This document shows, one piece after another, positions 11,631-25,870 of a stretch of DNA of 64,000 nt. The stretch's first letter is position 1. Each line of letters begins with the position of its first letter. Origin of the DNA: Smittia aterrima (lineage: Eukaryota; Arthropoda; Insecta; Diptera; Chironomidae); NCBI GenBank assembly GCA_033063855.1, contig CP093831.1, forward strand, positions 20,584,001 through 20,648,000, read 5' to 3'. Below the pieces are notes generated by a model. The model was given only the letters and a program-made list of their open reading frames with translations, was not told the origin of the DNA and ran no database searches. A program made the position numbers and the translations under genes.

Positions 11631-14170
11631 TTTGTGGTGGCGAACTAAAGTTTTCTTTTCACACGTTCACTTATCGAAAAGAGGGGAACAATTAAAAATG
11701 AATTTTCAGTTTTTATCATAATTGAACAATTTATGTAAAAATTGGGTTCATCGACGATGAAGTTTTAATCCACGATAAAAAAAAACTTCGTCGTCGACCC
11801 TTGAGACGACTTTAAAGTTTAACTTGTTTCGAAAGTTTTAGTTGGGATAGCTTCAGCAGAATTGATAGAATTAGCTTTCTCAACAACATCAAATGCAAAT
11901 GAAGTTCTCTGAACTCTTTGTCTCAAGGGCTATGCATTGCAGTTTGTTCCATTGGAAAATTCTCTCGTCCACCGCAATAATTATCAAAAAGTTTTCAAAT
12001 TATTTCTTCCCTCCTTGAAAATTAATGTGTTTTCGAGTCATTAATGTTGATGCACAAAAGCTTATTCGCATATTAAACAAGCGGAGGCTTCTCGACAACG
12101 AGAAACTTCGTCTTAAGCTCTGAAACTCATAAAATTTTAATGCTTTGTCCCCACTCTCAATTTTGAGAGCTGCGATGGTTTGAATTGAATTTTTATCTGC
12201 CACGAAGACTGCGAATTGATAATAAACTGAGTTTCATAAATTTCTTGAAAGCGGAATCGAAAAACGTCAATTAAATGAAACTTTCCTTAAAAAAATCTTC
12301 GAACGGAATCGAAAAGTTGTTTACGTCGTCATCGCCCAACTTTGATCCTTTTAATCCCTCGCTTTCTGCTCCTTTCTTTGAGATTGAAATTTGTTCGAGT
12401 CATGCTTTTGATCGTAGAAGCTTTTTCGATTCACTCGGGCATGCATAAAATGGCATAAAACGAGATTCTGAAGTTCAGTTGAGTTTTTCTTTAGAAAGCC
12501 ATTTACGAGACGAAGCGCATCTTTCCAGATAATAATTTTCAACAAGGATTTGGTTTAAGTTTTGTGGAATCTTCAAAACTTTTTGCCAATTAGCCTCTAG
12601 TCCGTTGAAAGTTTAAAAATTATTTGAAACCAATTTGGGAAAAGTAATCTCAGAAATAATTGAGTTCACAAAAATCGCTAATATTATTTTAAGCATTGCA
12701 TAAGAAAGTTTAAGCGAGTCAGCATTTTTTTTTTCTCCTTTCAACTCAAAATTACATTGTTGGCTCCTTCATTTCCTTGGGAAGAAAATACCTGAGACTT
12801 TTCCGCTGGAGAAACTTTATTCAAAGAGTTCTCATGCTGGCATTTAGTTTATTACACTTTGTGCTGCAGTTTTGTGGCCTCTGTGGAGAAGAAGACTTTT
12901 CCATCTGACTCAGCAAAACGATTTTTTTTAATTGAAAAATCTTATTTGCAGGAATTGACCGGAAATATTTTTTTGAGCATGATTCCAGAATTTCTCAATC
13001 GTGTCTCGTCGAGAAAAGTTTTTTTTTTGGAATTTAGCTTCGAAAACTCAGCAGAATGTAAGGAAGTACTGCATTTTACGAACGGAAATTTCTTTGCTGT
13101 CAGATGAAATTTATGTCACCGTTTGCATCAAAGCGCAACGGTATTGCAAAGGTTCTTTGTTGATCCGAAGTGACTGCGATTTCAATAGAAGAAAAGCGTC
13201 AATGTGAAGATATCAAAAGATTATTACAAACGGAATTGCTTTGTGATTCGACAATGAAGATTCAACTTTAATCTCAACGTTTCCTTTTATAAAAGCGAGA
13301 AAATTTATTGCTTGAATAATTCTTTTAAATGATTGACTTCTTAATTAAAATCTGTTCATGATGTTTTTGTCGTTGATATGAAATATTAAAAGTTTGTTCA
13401 AGCTAAAAATATTGTCAGTGATCTTCAAATGAACTTGATTTCATCTCAGTCTTTCATGTCAGGTGCTCTCATCATCTAAGAGACATTTATATCTACAAAG
13501 ACACGAGCTCACCGCTTTTTCCGGCATGTAAAACATAATTTTATCAAAAATAAAAAGAAATAAAACGAAGAAAGCTTTTTTACTTTCATCGTTCTACATC
13601 AAACATGAATTTCGTGCTGACACGAGTGGAAAATTTCTCATAAATATTTAATTTTAGAAATTATGATGGCATAAGTCAAAGTTTGAGAAGGTGAAATAAT
13701 TGTTTACGAGAATTAAAGCTTTGACTTGTAAGTACTTTAAGCTTATTCGCTTTATTCCGTAAACATTTGTTGTTTGCTGTGTATCAGTTCGATACATTTA
13801 AAGAGTTCAGTGGGAACAAGTTAGCGATGCTTGACAAGATAATTGCAACGAAAGGGCTTAGGGAAAACTGGAAGATTACTATCTAGTCGACTGATTCCTC
13901 CTCGTAAAGAAAGAAGCCTCATTAATGTCATGAGGATGCTCACTATTAACCCTTTGCAGCCGTCGTGTCTAAGTTGATGTTTACGTTGAACGATGGCTGA
14001 AGGATGGAAGCTATTATGAGGTTGAAACTTTATTCTCTTATCTCTTTAACGATGATATCATCAGACGCGATGCATTGCGAGCTTTAATATCGTTATACAA
14101 AATTTATTATCATGAGCAACGTTCGCTACACGAAATATTCAGACAAAGTTTTATAATGTAAACTTGTCTC

Positions 14171-14187
14171 TCTGTTGTTTCAACAGA
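14171..14187. repeat. Inverted repeat TCTGTTG-TTT-CAACAGA, first copy
   Basis: Perfect 7-base arms around a 3-base centre. A second copy with the same arms lies 43 bases downstream. It sits in the gene-poor region with no gene nearby. Confidence 0.75.
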
Positions 14188-14213
14188 AAATAATCGAGTG
14201 GTACATGGAAATT

Positions 14214-14230
14214 TCTGTTGTTACAACAGA
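14214..14230. repeat. Inverted repeat TCTGTTG-TTA-CAACAGA, second copy
   Basis: Same arms as the element at 14171-14187; only the last centre base differs (TTA instead of TTT). The flanks are not similar, so this is repetition of the palindrome itself rather than of a longer unit. Confidence 0.75.
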
Positions 14231-17200
14231 TTAGAAAATGAAACCTTTGTGTGCATTGTGTGGATTCAATTTTAGATTGAATGGTTTTAATTAAATCGAA
14301 TTTTATGCTTTAAGCGGGCAAAAGCATAAAACGAGTGCATTGAAAAATTTGTTGATATGAAAAGCCCTTTTAAAAAAATTCTACATTTGCCTGATCTCTT
14401 ATAATGAAAAGTTCGCTTTTCTTTTTCATATCTGTCTTATCCACGGATCGCATTGTTTAAATTGCTTTCGCCTAGATTGTTTGCGAATCAATCAAAACCT
14501 CATCAATGGATGGAAACTGTTTGTTCCGAAAACACATCAGCAAATCGAGACAAAGCGTCGCCGAGCCACAATAAATAAAATGTTCCATTGCTTATCTCAT
14601 GTCGAGAAAACTATTTCGATCCATCGATCAGAGCTATTCGCATTACCGAACGATATTTACAGTCGTAGACCAAAGCCGAAAGCATAAATTCCATCTCATT
14701 TTTACTCCATTGAACATGAAATGCGAGAAATATGTGGAGCGAGAATGTATGGCGAATGTTAATAAATTTATTATCTTAATGTCGGGAAATATTTCATCGA
14801 CTACATTCGATGAATGCTTTTGGAATTCTCCGCGAACTGACATCTCAATTCCACCTTCGCTTATTTCAGCTGTTTTGTTCTTTTGTCAACCAGAGAATTG
14901 ACAGAGCCTCAAGCATCGAGAGCTTGTGAAATGTGAACGAAAATTGAATTAAATATGACTTAGCCTTGTTATCTTTACATTCCCTCGACATGTGCTAAGA
15001 TACGCGCGTCATTTACATTCTTGACGACACTTGACGGGAGATAGAGTCGAGATCTGTAAATATTTCATTTTAATGTCACTTTTGGCGAATTTAAAATTCA
15101 AATAAAAGCTTCGACTGGGAATGAACGAACGAATGAATGGATGCGAGAGCAAAGTAAAGGGAAGCACAACATATTTCTGCTTACGATGCCAAACGGCGGC
15201 AAAGGCGGCCATAAATTTTCACTCGATTCCCTTCTTTCTTTTGCAACCACATGTGCGATAAAAACGAGAGACGAAGCAAGAGGGACAAAAAAAATGTGTA
15301 TAATAATTTTATAATATGTGGCAGCATATTTTTCCATTCAATTATACACACAGGCAGCGAATGAGGCAACCGAGAACAGAAAAGTACTTAACATTATGCA
15401 ATGCTTGGGGAATTTATTAAATAATTTTCTTTTGTGCATGACGAAAACGAGAAAATCGTACAGCTGCTCAAGCATATGCAGGCAAATTAAATCGTCTTCA
15501 CGCTGAAAGCAAATTTGCAGTTCCACCTTCCTATCTTCCGCCCAACTCATCACTTCATATAAGTTCTTTTTTATCATCACAACTTGCGACTTATGGTGAA
15601 CGTTCATTGTGTCGAGAGGAACTCACGGCAATTAACTCATTTTTTTTATTCTTTCACATATTAAATTGCTCGTTGCTTCGAAAAATTGGCTTACAGGAAG
15701 CTTGCTGCACTAAGAGCTCAATCTGCTTTATAAGGGAGATAATATTATAATTTTGCCTCAAGAACTTAAAGCTCAGTTAAAATGAAGGAGAAAAGTTTTC
15801 TTTCTTTTGAGCAAACAAAGTGAATCAAGTTTTATAACCAAAACGCCTAACAGAGCTTCGAAGGGAAAAGATTTTTTTTCTTAAAATAATTGAAGTTAAA
15901 AGCTTTTTAAGAATAGCTTTGTTAGAAAGCTTTCTTTTTCGGAATCTTTCAACAAATTTTCAACGAAATTCTGATATGAGTGACTCAACGAAACGTTTCT
16001 ATTGAATGCTTCAAGTCGTCGAGACGAACTTGAGAGCAACTGGTACTGATTCGTGATTAAATATAAATAAAAAAGCTCAACTCCTTCGAGTGAGTTACCC
16101 GCTTTCTACATCGCAATGGAACTAGAGCACATATATAAATCATCTGTCAGCACTTGAGCTCCTTCCTCACTGTTCTTCGGAATTGAACACGTTTCTTCGT
16201 TCCACGAAACTCTCTTTCTTTCCTCTAAACCGATCTGTCACATCAACTTGCATCAGACAAGAATTGCTATTACGATATTTCATTTTTTATTGCAATTGAG
16301 AAGATTTTCTTAAGTGGTTTAAGTTTTTCAACTTCCAAGATTGAATTTTTGAACTAAAATCACTCACTAGCTCAACAAGCTTTGCTTGGTCACGTAATAA
16401 AACTGATTCGAGTGCATCACAACAATCTTCTACTCTCGAAAGACTATCAAACTAAATCAGAGAAGCAAAAATAACCTTGACAGAAGTAAATCGATCCATA
16501 AGTATCCATGGTAAGATCTTTAGACACGAGTAAGCATCAGGGCCATTAAGCTTCTCCCCTTTCACTACAAAACATTAATATATGTACTCTCAGAGTTCGC
16601 ATTTATCTCTTTCAACGAGCGATGCGATCACCAAGCCTGTTGGGAAGTGAATTTCATTGGAACGAGTTAACCTGATGAAATATGATGAATTAAAATTTTC
16701 TGCCTCCACTTCTGAACTCGAGATACTCCACAACATTTTTTCCTGCGTTTGCCTTGTTTATGTTATTTTTGGGAATTTCAACCTCGCCTGTATGCTTATT
16801 TAATCAAATGGCAACACATGAAACGTACACAAAAAAAGAGATCGCTGAACACAATGATAACATAAATTCTTTACCATAAAAATCCATAAACATAAAAAGC
16901 AGAGTATTTATGCTCGACACAGAACACGGTTTGCGTTTTAAACAATTTCCATTCGCGACAGGATAAAAAAAGTGAAACATCAAAACATTTCCTCACGACG
17001 TGCTCTTTAAAGAGATAAAAGAGCTCTCGCGTAAATATTTTTATTGACAAGAGCTGCGGTGAGCGGTTATTGTTGCAATGAATGAGCGTCATTGAACTAT
17101 GTTAGAATGCAGAAATTATAAATTGTCAAACAAATATCGAAGTACGAAAGCCGCGGCTGAATGACTACGTTTGAAACTGTTATTAACTAAGTTTTATCTC

Positions 17201-20200
17201 ATTTAATTGTACAGAATTGGTGAGCTGTAGGAGAGAGGCTAATTTTATTAACGTTCTCATTTTAATGGTTGTTTGAGTTCCAAATATTTACTATCCTCAT
17301 TTCAAAATTCCGGAAATAAATTCTGTTTCTGCAATAGTTTTTGATTTTCATGTTTGTTAATGTTTGAAACGTTAAAACATTCCACTCATCCGATGGATTC
17401 GCATCAACTGCAAATGACAATGATTTGCAATACAAATTACTTGTCAATTAAGCAAAAAGTGTGCATTTGAGGGATTTGCACAAATTTTTTGATATGAAAA
17501 CATTATTTTCAAAACAATCAAAGTTTGAGCAAGTTTATTTAAATTTTGATACAACTTTTGATCAATAAGAAACTCAAGCTGACTAATTTGAACTACTAAA
17601 AGTTTTTCGAAATTTGTCATCTTCTCAACCTCAGCAACTTTCTCTCAATATCTAGGATTTATTCCCACGCAACGCTCTCGACGAATTTCGAATTGCTACA
17701 TCGTCACGAAACAAAAATTGATGATTAAATTAATCATAATGCCGGAGGATCAGAATGATCTTGAATGCTTAAAGAGAGTCATAGACAAAGAAGATTCTCC
17801 TGGTGCTTTATAAGAAAATCTTTATCCGTCAAGTTCGTTTCCACCCACAACGAGAGCAACACGAGAAAAAGGCATTAAACGACGAGTAACTTCTTATACG
17901 AGAATTCAATGAGGCTGATATTATTCATTGCCATGTCAGACTCCATACCTGAGCTGAATTAATGTTCATTTCTCAAACTTTTCTACCAAGCTGCTTTTTC
18001 TATGTTTTTATTGCAGTCTACCGGAACAAATAACCAATTTATTTTTTCGCCCTCCTCCTTCGCTTTTTTTTTGTTGGCAAACGGTGAGGGAGGGAATAAT
18101 AAAAAAATTATGTTTAATATCAATAATTTCTCTGCCGTGATCGGAAATATTTATCTTGTTAATTTTGTGTCAATAACTTTACTCGGCCGAGAATCCAAAA
18201 GTAAACTTTCCTACTTCTGTCTGTCAATACACATGCAGACATTTCTTTCTTTCTTTGCCGTCATTGTTTATTCAAAGATCCGCTATATTATAGCAATGAC
18301 AGAAATCGTTAACGACGTCATCGATAAATTTGATTCTCTGAAACTTTTCCCTTCGAAAAGAAGCTTTTTAATATTTCATGTTTACCCTGGGACCGTTCAG
18401 AAATCAGTTCACATCGATTTAGTCTCGAATTGTTTGACACTTTTGTCTGATTCTGAGGGACAGAATCTTCATAATTCGATGGAGACAAGGAGATGAAGCA
18501 TAAAAGCTTTTTGGTGTAACTTTCATCACAATGACGCATAACTTTTCTGTTCAAGCTTTAAGCTTTCGAATTTAAACTTTAGTTAGAAACAACCAAATCA
18601 TTTTAATTCCCGCTTGAACAATTCTTCTACAAGGCTTTAACTGAACTTGACGTGCCTTTCTCACGTTCCTTTATGAGTTAAACATGCTCAACCGGCGAAA
18701 TATCCTTGAAGCTAAAAGCTTTTCAAAGAATGAATAATTAACAAGCTCGACTTACCCTTCATCAACAGTTTTTCCCACTCGTCTTATATTTTTTGCGATA
18801 AAGTTGCAACGCTTTTAATCAATGAACGTTCATGTAGTTTATGTTCAAGCTCTTGATAGCAATAAAAATTTGCTTTACAGAGTCACTCGTGACAGTTGTT
18901 TTCACTCCATAAGCGAGAATTTTCTTTTTTCTTCACTTCACTGTTATTATAGAACGTTATTACACACTGCAGGACTTCAGCTTCTGCCTGTTTGCAATGC
19001 TATTCAAGTGAGAGTTTCAGCAACTGTTGTGACAAAGTTCCAGTCGTTCGTTTGTTCCTGCAAAAAGAAAAATAACATGAAAGCAATGTTTCAATTAACC
19101 TCTCAGCGCTCTCCCTCCTGTTTTAGATGTTGTTCGTCGTGTTGCGGAATCGAGTGAGTCCGCTTAGAATGTAAACATCTCAAAGTAATGAGACGACTGA
19201 ATTACTTATTTGGAGATTTTTTCAAACAAAGAATGAGATAAAACAAGAGATTATATGTCTCTAGTCATTATTTTGAAGCATCTGCAGGAGAGAGATATTC
19301 TTTTGAGCTCAAAGGGAATTCTCTTTATTCTTCTCGAGTAATTCAAGTGCTCTGACAAGTGAACTGAAAATATTTAGTTATGAAGAAATAACAAAGTAAG
19401 TTGAGAAAAATCATTAAATTTCAAGTTGAAATTTTCAACATTTTTCGAGACTTTGTCTCAAGAGTTTTGGCAACAATATCAAGTTTAATATGTAGATTAA
19501 AATCTTAAATGAATGGAAATGGAGAACTTTTGATTACCTTTCAAATAAATTAAGTTTACGCGACAAATTGCTAACGATTGAAACTATTCGTGTTCATGGT
19601 ATACTTTCGAATTAGAGTTATTTCCCCCTTCAACTCCAACAACTAACAAGAGCAAAACATGAAAAGTTGATAAACTTGACGAGTTGAATTGTTCGTGCAC
19701 ACGACCAGGAAAGAAACTTGATTCCAAAGGTTTTGCAGAATAAGCAAAAAAATCCTTTTGATTATTCAATTTCCGACCCTTTTTTGTATGAAACTCAATC
19801 CGTTTAATTAAAACTCAAAGAGAAATGTTCCTTTCGCCCACTACCAAGAAAATTGAAAAGGTAAAATGAGCAAACATGAGCTGGTACGCAAATAATTAAA
19901 GACTCTTGTGAAAAAGAAGCCTAAATGCTAAATGACTTTATTTCGCCGTCAGGAATCAAAAGCCAGCGACATTAGTCCTCGCTGCGTGCGACATTTATTC
20001 TCCTTGAGGTGAGTTGTAAGAACGCGAAAAAGTTATAAGAAGCTTGAAGTAAAAAGCTCTAAGCATAAGGGCAGGAAATATTTATAAAACCTGCTCAAAA
20101 AGAAAAGCAAGGAGCCAAAACTTTCCTGGCGAATAAACCTTTTGCCGCCCCTTGGCAGATGAACGAACGAAGAAAAGCTGTTCTAATGAAAATTCATCAA

Positions 20201-23200
20201 ATATTTAAATTGAAACCAATAATCAGCATTTATTCCTTTCGCAGACGAGATGAAGAGAGCAATGAGGTTTTTCGGTGATGCTAACCAAACAAGACGGCAA
20301 GACCGAAAAAAAAACAATTAAGACTTTTCCGACGGATTTTATCCTTTTTGAGGCGAAAGATTTGTCAGCCGTCAATCAGTTTTGTCACGTTCATCGAAAA
20401 GTCTTTGTAAGGGTCGAGAAGGTAACATTGCGTGACGATTCATTGCCGGAAGGTTTCAATTGGCCTAGCTATTAACAAAGTAAACGAATCTGAAACATTT
20501 ACATAATTTTCCGTCAAGTTTTCACGTTCTGGCCATAAAAAGGGAGAGGGAAGAGCTTTAATCGTGTTTCTCAATTGTTGGTTATGGGAAAAAGATTATC
20601 GCATTACACGTTCGATAATCTATGAGCATCTCCACCTCTATGTGCATGACGACATGAGTTTCGAACTTTGCCAAGGACTAAAAAGTTTATCGTTTGTCTT
20701 CTTTGTTACGTCGAGAATTTAAATGACAAAAGTCTGCTCACACAAAAATCAAAAAGATTTTCTTTTGTGCTCTCAAGCAAAAGTTTCTAGCGAAGCGATG
20801 AGCGCTGCTTCTGAGCAAAGCTCGTGATGAGAAGAATGCGATGCGATAAAGTTAAAACTTTTCCACAATTATTTTTCAAAATTGCTTTCCTTTCTCGTCT
20901 TTTGTGATTTATAATTGTGAAAAGATTAACAAGCTCAAAGTTTTTCCTTTCCGCAGGAACGCTTTGCGCTCTTAGCGACTTTAGAAAAAGACTAAAGAAG
21001 TTACGTTCTTGCTAAATCCTTCAAATCCTCTGAAATATTCTCAAGCGAAGCATGACGTGATTTATGATTGCTTTCTCCCCTTCTCTAATCCCTCAGTTAT
21101 AAAATAAACGATTGATGAAATTGAATAAATTCACTCTCTTCGCACTTCGCAGAATGAAGAACAAAAGTAAATAAAAATTGTTTATATTCAATAAATTCAA
21201 TGCGAATATCTTAACACGTTCAACAATGGAGCAGCTACTCCCCTCTCTGACTCTTTCCCTTTTTCGCACCAACGTTGAATGCTGAACGATTGATTTGTTT
21301 TCTCATCAATATTTTATGATTTCATTTCATCGTTCGCTGTATTTATTGCTAGGCACCGTGAACTTTATTATCAGTAAATTTTTGATAAACAACTTTTTTC
21401 CGGTTTCGTTTTGTCTCATGGATATTAAATGAGTTGAGAAGCGATAAAAGGAAGAGAAGCGTGGCAGAATAGAAAGAAAGACATATGACGCTCCAAATGA
21501 TGACAAATTTCCTAGGCTTTTCCTTAAGCGAGATCACAATCGTTTTCTTCGTCACACACATATAGCAAAACGAATGCAATATTTATTTGAAGGAAGTCTT
21601 TGGGAATCGGGGGAGGAAGAGAAAAAATTATAAAAATGTTTCCCCGCACATAAATTTACTCGTTGCTTTGCTTTTTTTCTGCCACCAAACCAACCACTCA
21701 ACTCATGGAAAATCCTTATCATTTCTCTCTGACTCGAACTCCCCCCAGCGAACGTCCCCAGTCATATTTTATCCGAATAAGTTTTCTTCTTACTGTGATA
21801 AACGATATCTTTAGCTCATTCGCTCGCCTTCACAATTCCGAGTCGGCTTGAGCTTCCATGTGAGTGATTTAAAGACGAATAGAATATGATATGGGCAATC
21901 AAGAAGATGTTTTGCAATCCTCAAGGTTCTTGGATCATTGTACAAGCAAAGAAGTGAAACTACAGTCAAGTGAGCTTGAGGCATGACACGTACGTCTTGA
22001 AGGAATCTCAACATTATTCATTGTAATCTTGTTTTTTTTTTGTAAACCGATTTTTCCAATTTCACAAATTTGTTGTTTTCATTCTTTTATGTTCGTTCCT
22101 TTGTAAATTGAACAATTTAATCCGAAAACATTTTTCTCCGACAAGCGGATCTGCGTTCACTTCTTTCTGTTCTTTCTGTTCTTCTTCTTTTTCTCCCAAA
22201 GAAAACGAAGAGAGCTCGTAGAGAAGATTGTGCGAGAATTGCTTTACATTGTGTTCCAAATCCCAAAAGCGATGTGGAAGGTGCTTGAGCCTTTCAAAAA
22301 AAATTCGAGGAGGACAGAAGCAAATTCAATGTTTGCTTAATATTTTTAAGGGACAACTTTCTCAATCCGCATCGACAAACTTTTCCTCGAAAATTCTTCA
22401 TTATCTTCCAAGCAGAAAGCTCCACTTTGAAACAAGAAAACTCATTAAACTCTTTTCATTGCTGCTTTGCAAAAACATCTTTCTCGGGTAGCGGAGAAGC
22501 TCAAATTTTATGGGTAGACGAGACGCTTGAAGTTTCATCAGCCATGACTAAAGCGCCGTTTCTTAAGAAAATGTTTATTCATTTTCTAATCTGTTTAAAT
22601 TGAGTTCATTTAAAGTTTTCTCTCGCCGAGCATGGGAGGAATTTTCTTTAGCATCTTAATCTGCGGCGAATGGGAAGAAATAACCATGAATTTGTAAGCT
22701 GTTTAAGATGGCAGCAAGCATTCACTTCCTCCATCCACAAGATTATTTCCCTTAAAGTCTAAATGATAATATTTTTGAATTCTCGAGAATTTTCAGTCTC
22801 TTCGACAGTAAAACTATGTGAAAGAATTCGTTATCGATGTTATTGCGGAAGTGGTAATGAGAGTTTCATGAGCGAGACCGAACAGAAGAAGAAACTGCAA
22901 AGCCACATCTTAATCGCTTGAAACAAATGGCGTAGAATTGAGGAAGAGAACATGGGAATTGTCATAATGTAAAGTTATATTACGCATAAATTGTCACAGA
23001 TTTACAAAAGCAGAAAGCTCAGTTATTGCTTTAAATTATCTGAATAGCTTTCTGTTACTCCTTGAAAATTCATTTAGCGGATTCATCTATTGAAATACTT
23101 CTTGAAATTTACTTCGCGTTTAGGTTAATGAAATTCTACCAAAAAGTATTTCTCATTGCACTGAACTAGAAATGAAGGAAATTCTTTTTAAACGAATTTT

Positions 23201-23310
23201 TTTAGCTTTTCACAATTTTCTCCAAACAAACAGAGACAAAAATCTTTTTGCATACAAAGAGAAAAGAAAACTTATTTTTGGAACCTTCGTAAATTATGTA
23301 TCAGGGAATA

Positions 23311-23331
23311 TTTTGAACGTAGCGTTCAAAA
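23311..23331. repeat. Inverted repeat with 9-base arms (TTTTGAACG / CGTTCAAAA)
   Basis: Perfect arms are separated by TAG. In about 20 kb of AT-rich DNA one such element is expected by chance, so it is recorded only as a structural landmark. Confidence 0.45.
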
Positions 23332-25856
23332 GCAAATAATAATAATAAACAAACCCTTTCTACAATAAAAACAAGATTTCTATCGAACTAAAAGCATTTT
23401 GAGCTGTCAACAAAAAGTAAATCAAGGAAAACATTCGCACCACTCACGCACATTTCATGTCTGCCTTCGCATGCAAACAAAGACAATTTTCTTACAAATT
23501 TGCCTTCAAAGCTTACATCAGTCATCGATTTTCCATTTCCTTCGATTTTATGATGAAGAGTGTGTGAAAGCGAGCTTTTTGCTGAAAAAATTTCCATTCG
23601 AAACGCCAAGGGAAGCAACGATTTTTTCGTCTCCGAATCAAATTAGTTTCAGTTCAGCGATGCTTTCAAAATTCTTGGGGAAGCAAAACGCATTTTTATG
23701 TTTTATTTCGGCCTTCTTGGAAGACGAAGAACGAAACCTTCAAATCTAAACGAGTGTTTTTTCCGGAAGAAGTTTTCTCTATCTCCTCACCGATCTAGAT
23801 TCACCGGGAGGATTGAATAAACGCCAAGCAAAATGAAACCGGATCTAGAGAAACTTTTTAATGAGATTTCATTCATCTGAGGCAAAATTCAACTTTCGTC
23901 TTGCATTTCAAAGTGTGCGGGGAAAAAATTCATAAAATTTAATTGGATGGCTAGGAAAAAGTGGCTTGAATTGATGAAACTTTTGAGAAAAAGCGCCATG
24001 CTGTAGTGAAGCACAAATTTGTCTTTTTGTGATATCTTTAAAGACGAGAGCAGTCTTGATTCATCTATCTTGACGCCTATGATGATGAAGCCGCCCTTGG
24101 GCATTAAGAAGAACAGAAAGGCACTTTATCTTTCGAATCGGAAGCAGACGGGCCAGATCATTTATCTGATGAAGAACTTCAGGTGAAATTTGTTTTTGTC
24201 GGGATTTTTTGCAGTCAAAGTTACAACAGTTGCTTTCTTTATTAAAGCATCGGACTAAAGCCACTTTAGAAAGGCGATAGATTCGCAAATTGGATTGAAA
24301 GCTTAAAATTGTAATCTTCATCAACACATCAAATTGAGCAAGTTATCAAAAGAAAATTGCTTGTTTTATTAGATTTCCTCGTCTGTTTATTATTTTCATG
24401 CTCGAATCAAGTTTTACTGCAAATTTTTTTCTGCTCAATCGACAACCCTTTTGACTAAAGGCTCTCGTTCAACTGCAGACGAAGAAAGATTCTTTCCAAA
24501 AGAGTCACAGAAGAAAGTTCTCTCAAGCTTTAGATAGCTATTTATATTTGAAATACCTCTCGAGTTTGCCTTCTCAGCACTTAAATAATCAGGAGCAAAT
24601 ACTTTGGGATTCGAAAAAAGGCCAAATGTTTATTCAAGTGTTTTTCCTTCGATTGTGAAGTGCTTGGGCCACCACACATCTGAGGCTCGCCTACTGTATT
24701 TGACATTTTACAACAATTTCAATTTGCTAAGGCAGCTTGTCCCCATAGACCAGATTAAATTCATTCGCTTACAACTGCATTCGGGAAACATTTTTTAATT
24801 GAATGTCGTGAAGTTGTTCGAAGTCTCACCCTCCTACGAACTTATCCAATTTTCTCTTTGGCTTTTTTTCGATTAGTTGAGGGAAATCGAATTAGCAGAG
24901 CTGTTCGAAGTTTGTGCTCGTTTCCCACTTGAAAAATCGACTCGATACAAAATTGAGCGTCAAGTATTTTAATCGTCGAGCTCTGTCAAATCAACACTTG
25001 CGAAACTTCGCCGTCTGAAGAGATTGAAAGAGTTTCAGAAGCGTATATGAACGGATGTGACTAATTAAATTGAAATGCAATTTGTAAAATCTATTTCAAT
25101 CTGATCAAGCCTCATTCATAATTCAAACAAAAGTTTTTTTTTTCCGGCTCCGATGTAAAAACTTTTTTTTCCATCAGCACCGAACAATTTGATGATGCTT
25201 TTCTGTTATGTAGAGCTCGGAGCAAAAACGAACAATCATAAAAAAATATTCCAATAATTTCAGAATGAAATCAAATTTTAATAAAATAAATGAATTTATG
25301 ATGACGAGCCAGGATTTAATTGATTTCCCTTTTGAAGAGTGAAGCTCAAGAAGCTGAAGAGTAATGGCCCATCCATAAAGAACAACACGACGTCGATTTA
25401 TAATTCATTTTAACGAATCCCCGCCGTGTTTACACCTGCTTTTAAGTAGCGCGCCTTTTATGACGCAGAAATAAATTCCCTTGCATGAAGTGGGCAAGTT
25501 TATGGGCCAAGCGTGTGCAAAAGTATTAATTTCTGTTGTCGAATTCATCACAGAAGTGAGGGCCTTGATGAGAATTTATTGAGCTCGTTAAAGCTTGTGC
25601 AGGTAGCACGGTCAACAGATGCCTCAAAATCAAACGAAATGAGCAGCCCCGTGACTATAAAAGTCAGTCGATGTGAGATTTTCAGTGACTGTCCGCGTAT
25701 CGAGCACATTTGAATGTTAAAGTGAAGTCTCGCCACTGCATGAAAATATTTTCTTCTTCAGTTTTTTATTCGAGGGCGAACGGACAAAATATTTATGAAC
25801 TCTCAACTTCCTTATATTGCATGCTTTTAATTTTTTGTGCTTATGCTTTTTTATAA

Positions 25857-25870
25857 AGAGAGAGAGAGAG
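25857..25870. repeat. (AG)7 microsatellite
   Basis: Seven perfect AG dinucleotides in noncoding DNA. Confidence 0.8.

Noticed and set aside
18002..18496. 164-codon open frame in the gene desert (+)
   Set aside because: Hydrophobic, Phe/Ser/Ile-rich composition expected from AT-rich noncoding DNA. No domain, no signal peptide of good quality, no splice or promoter context.
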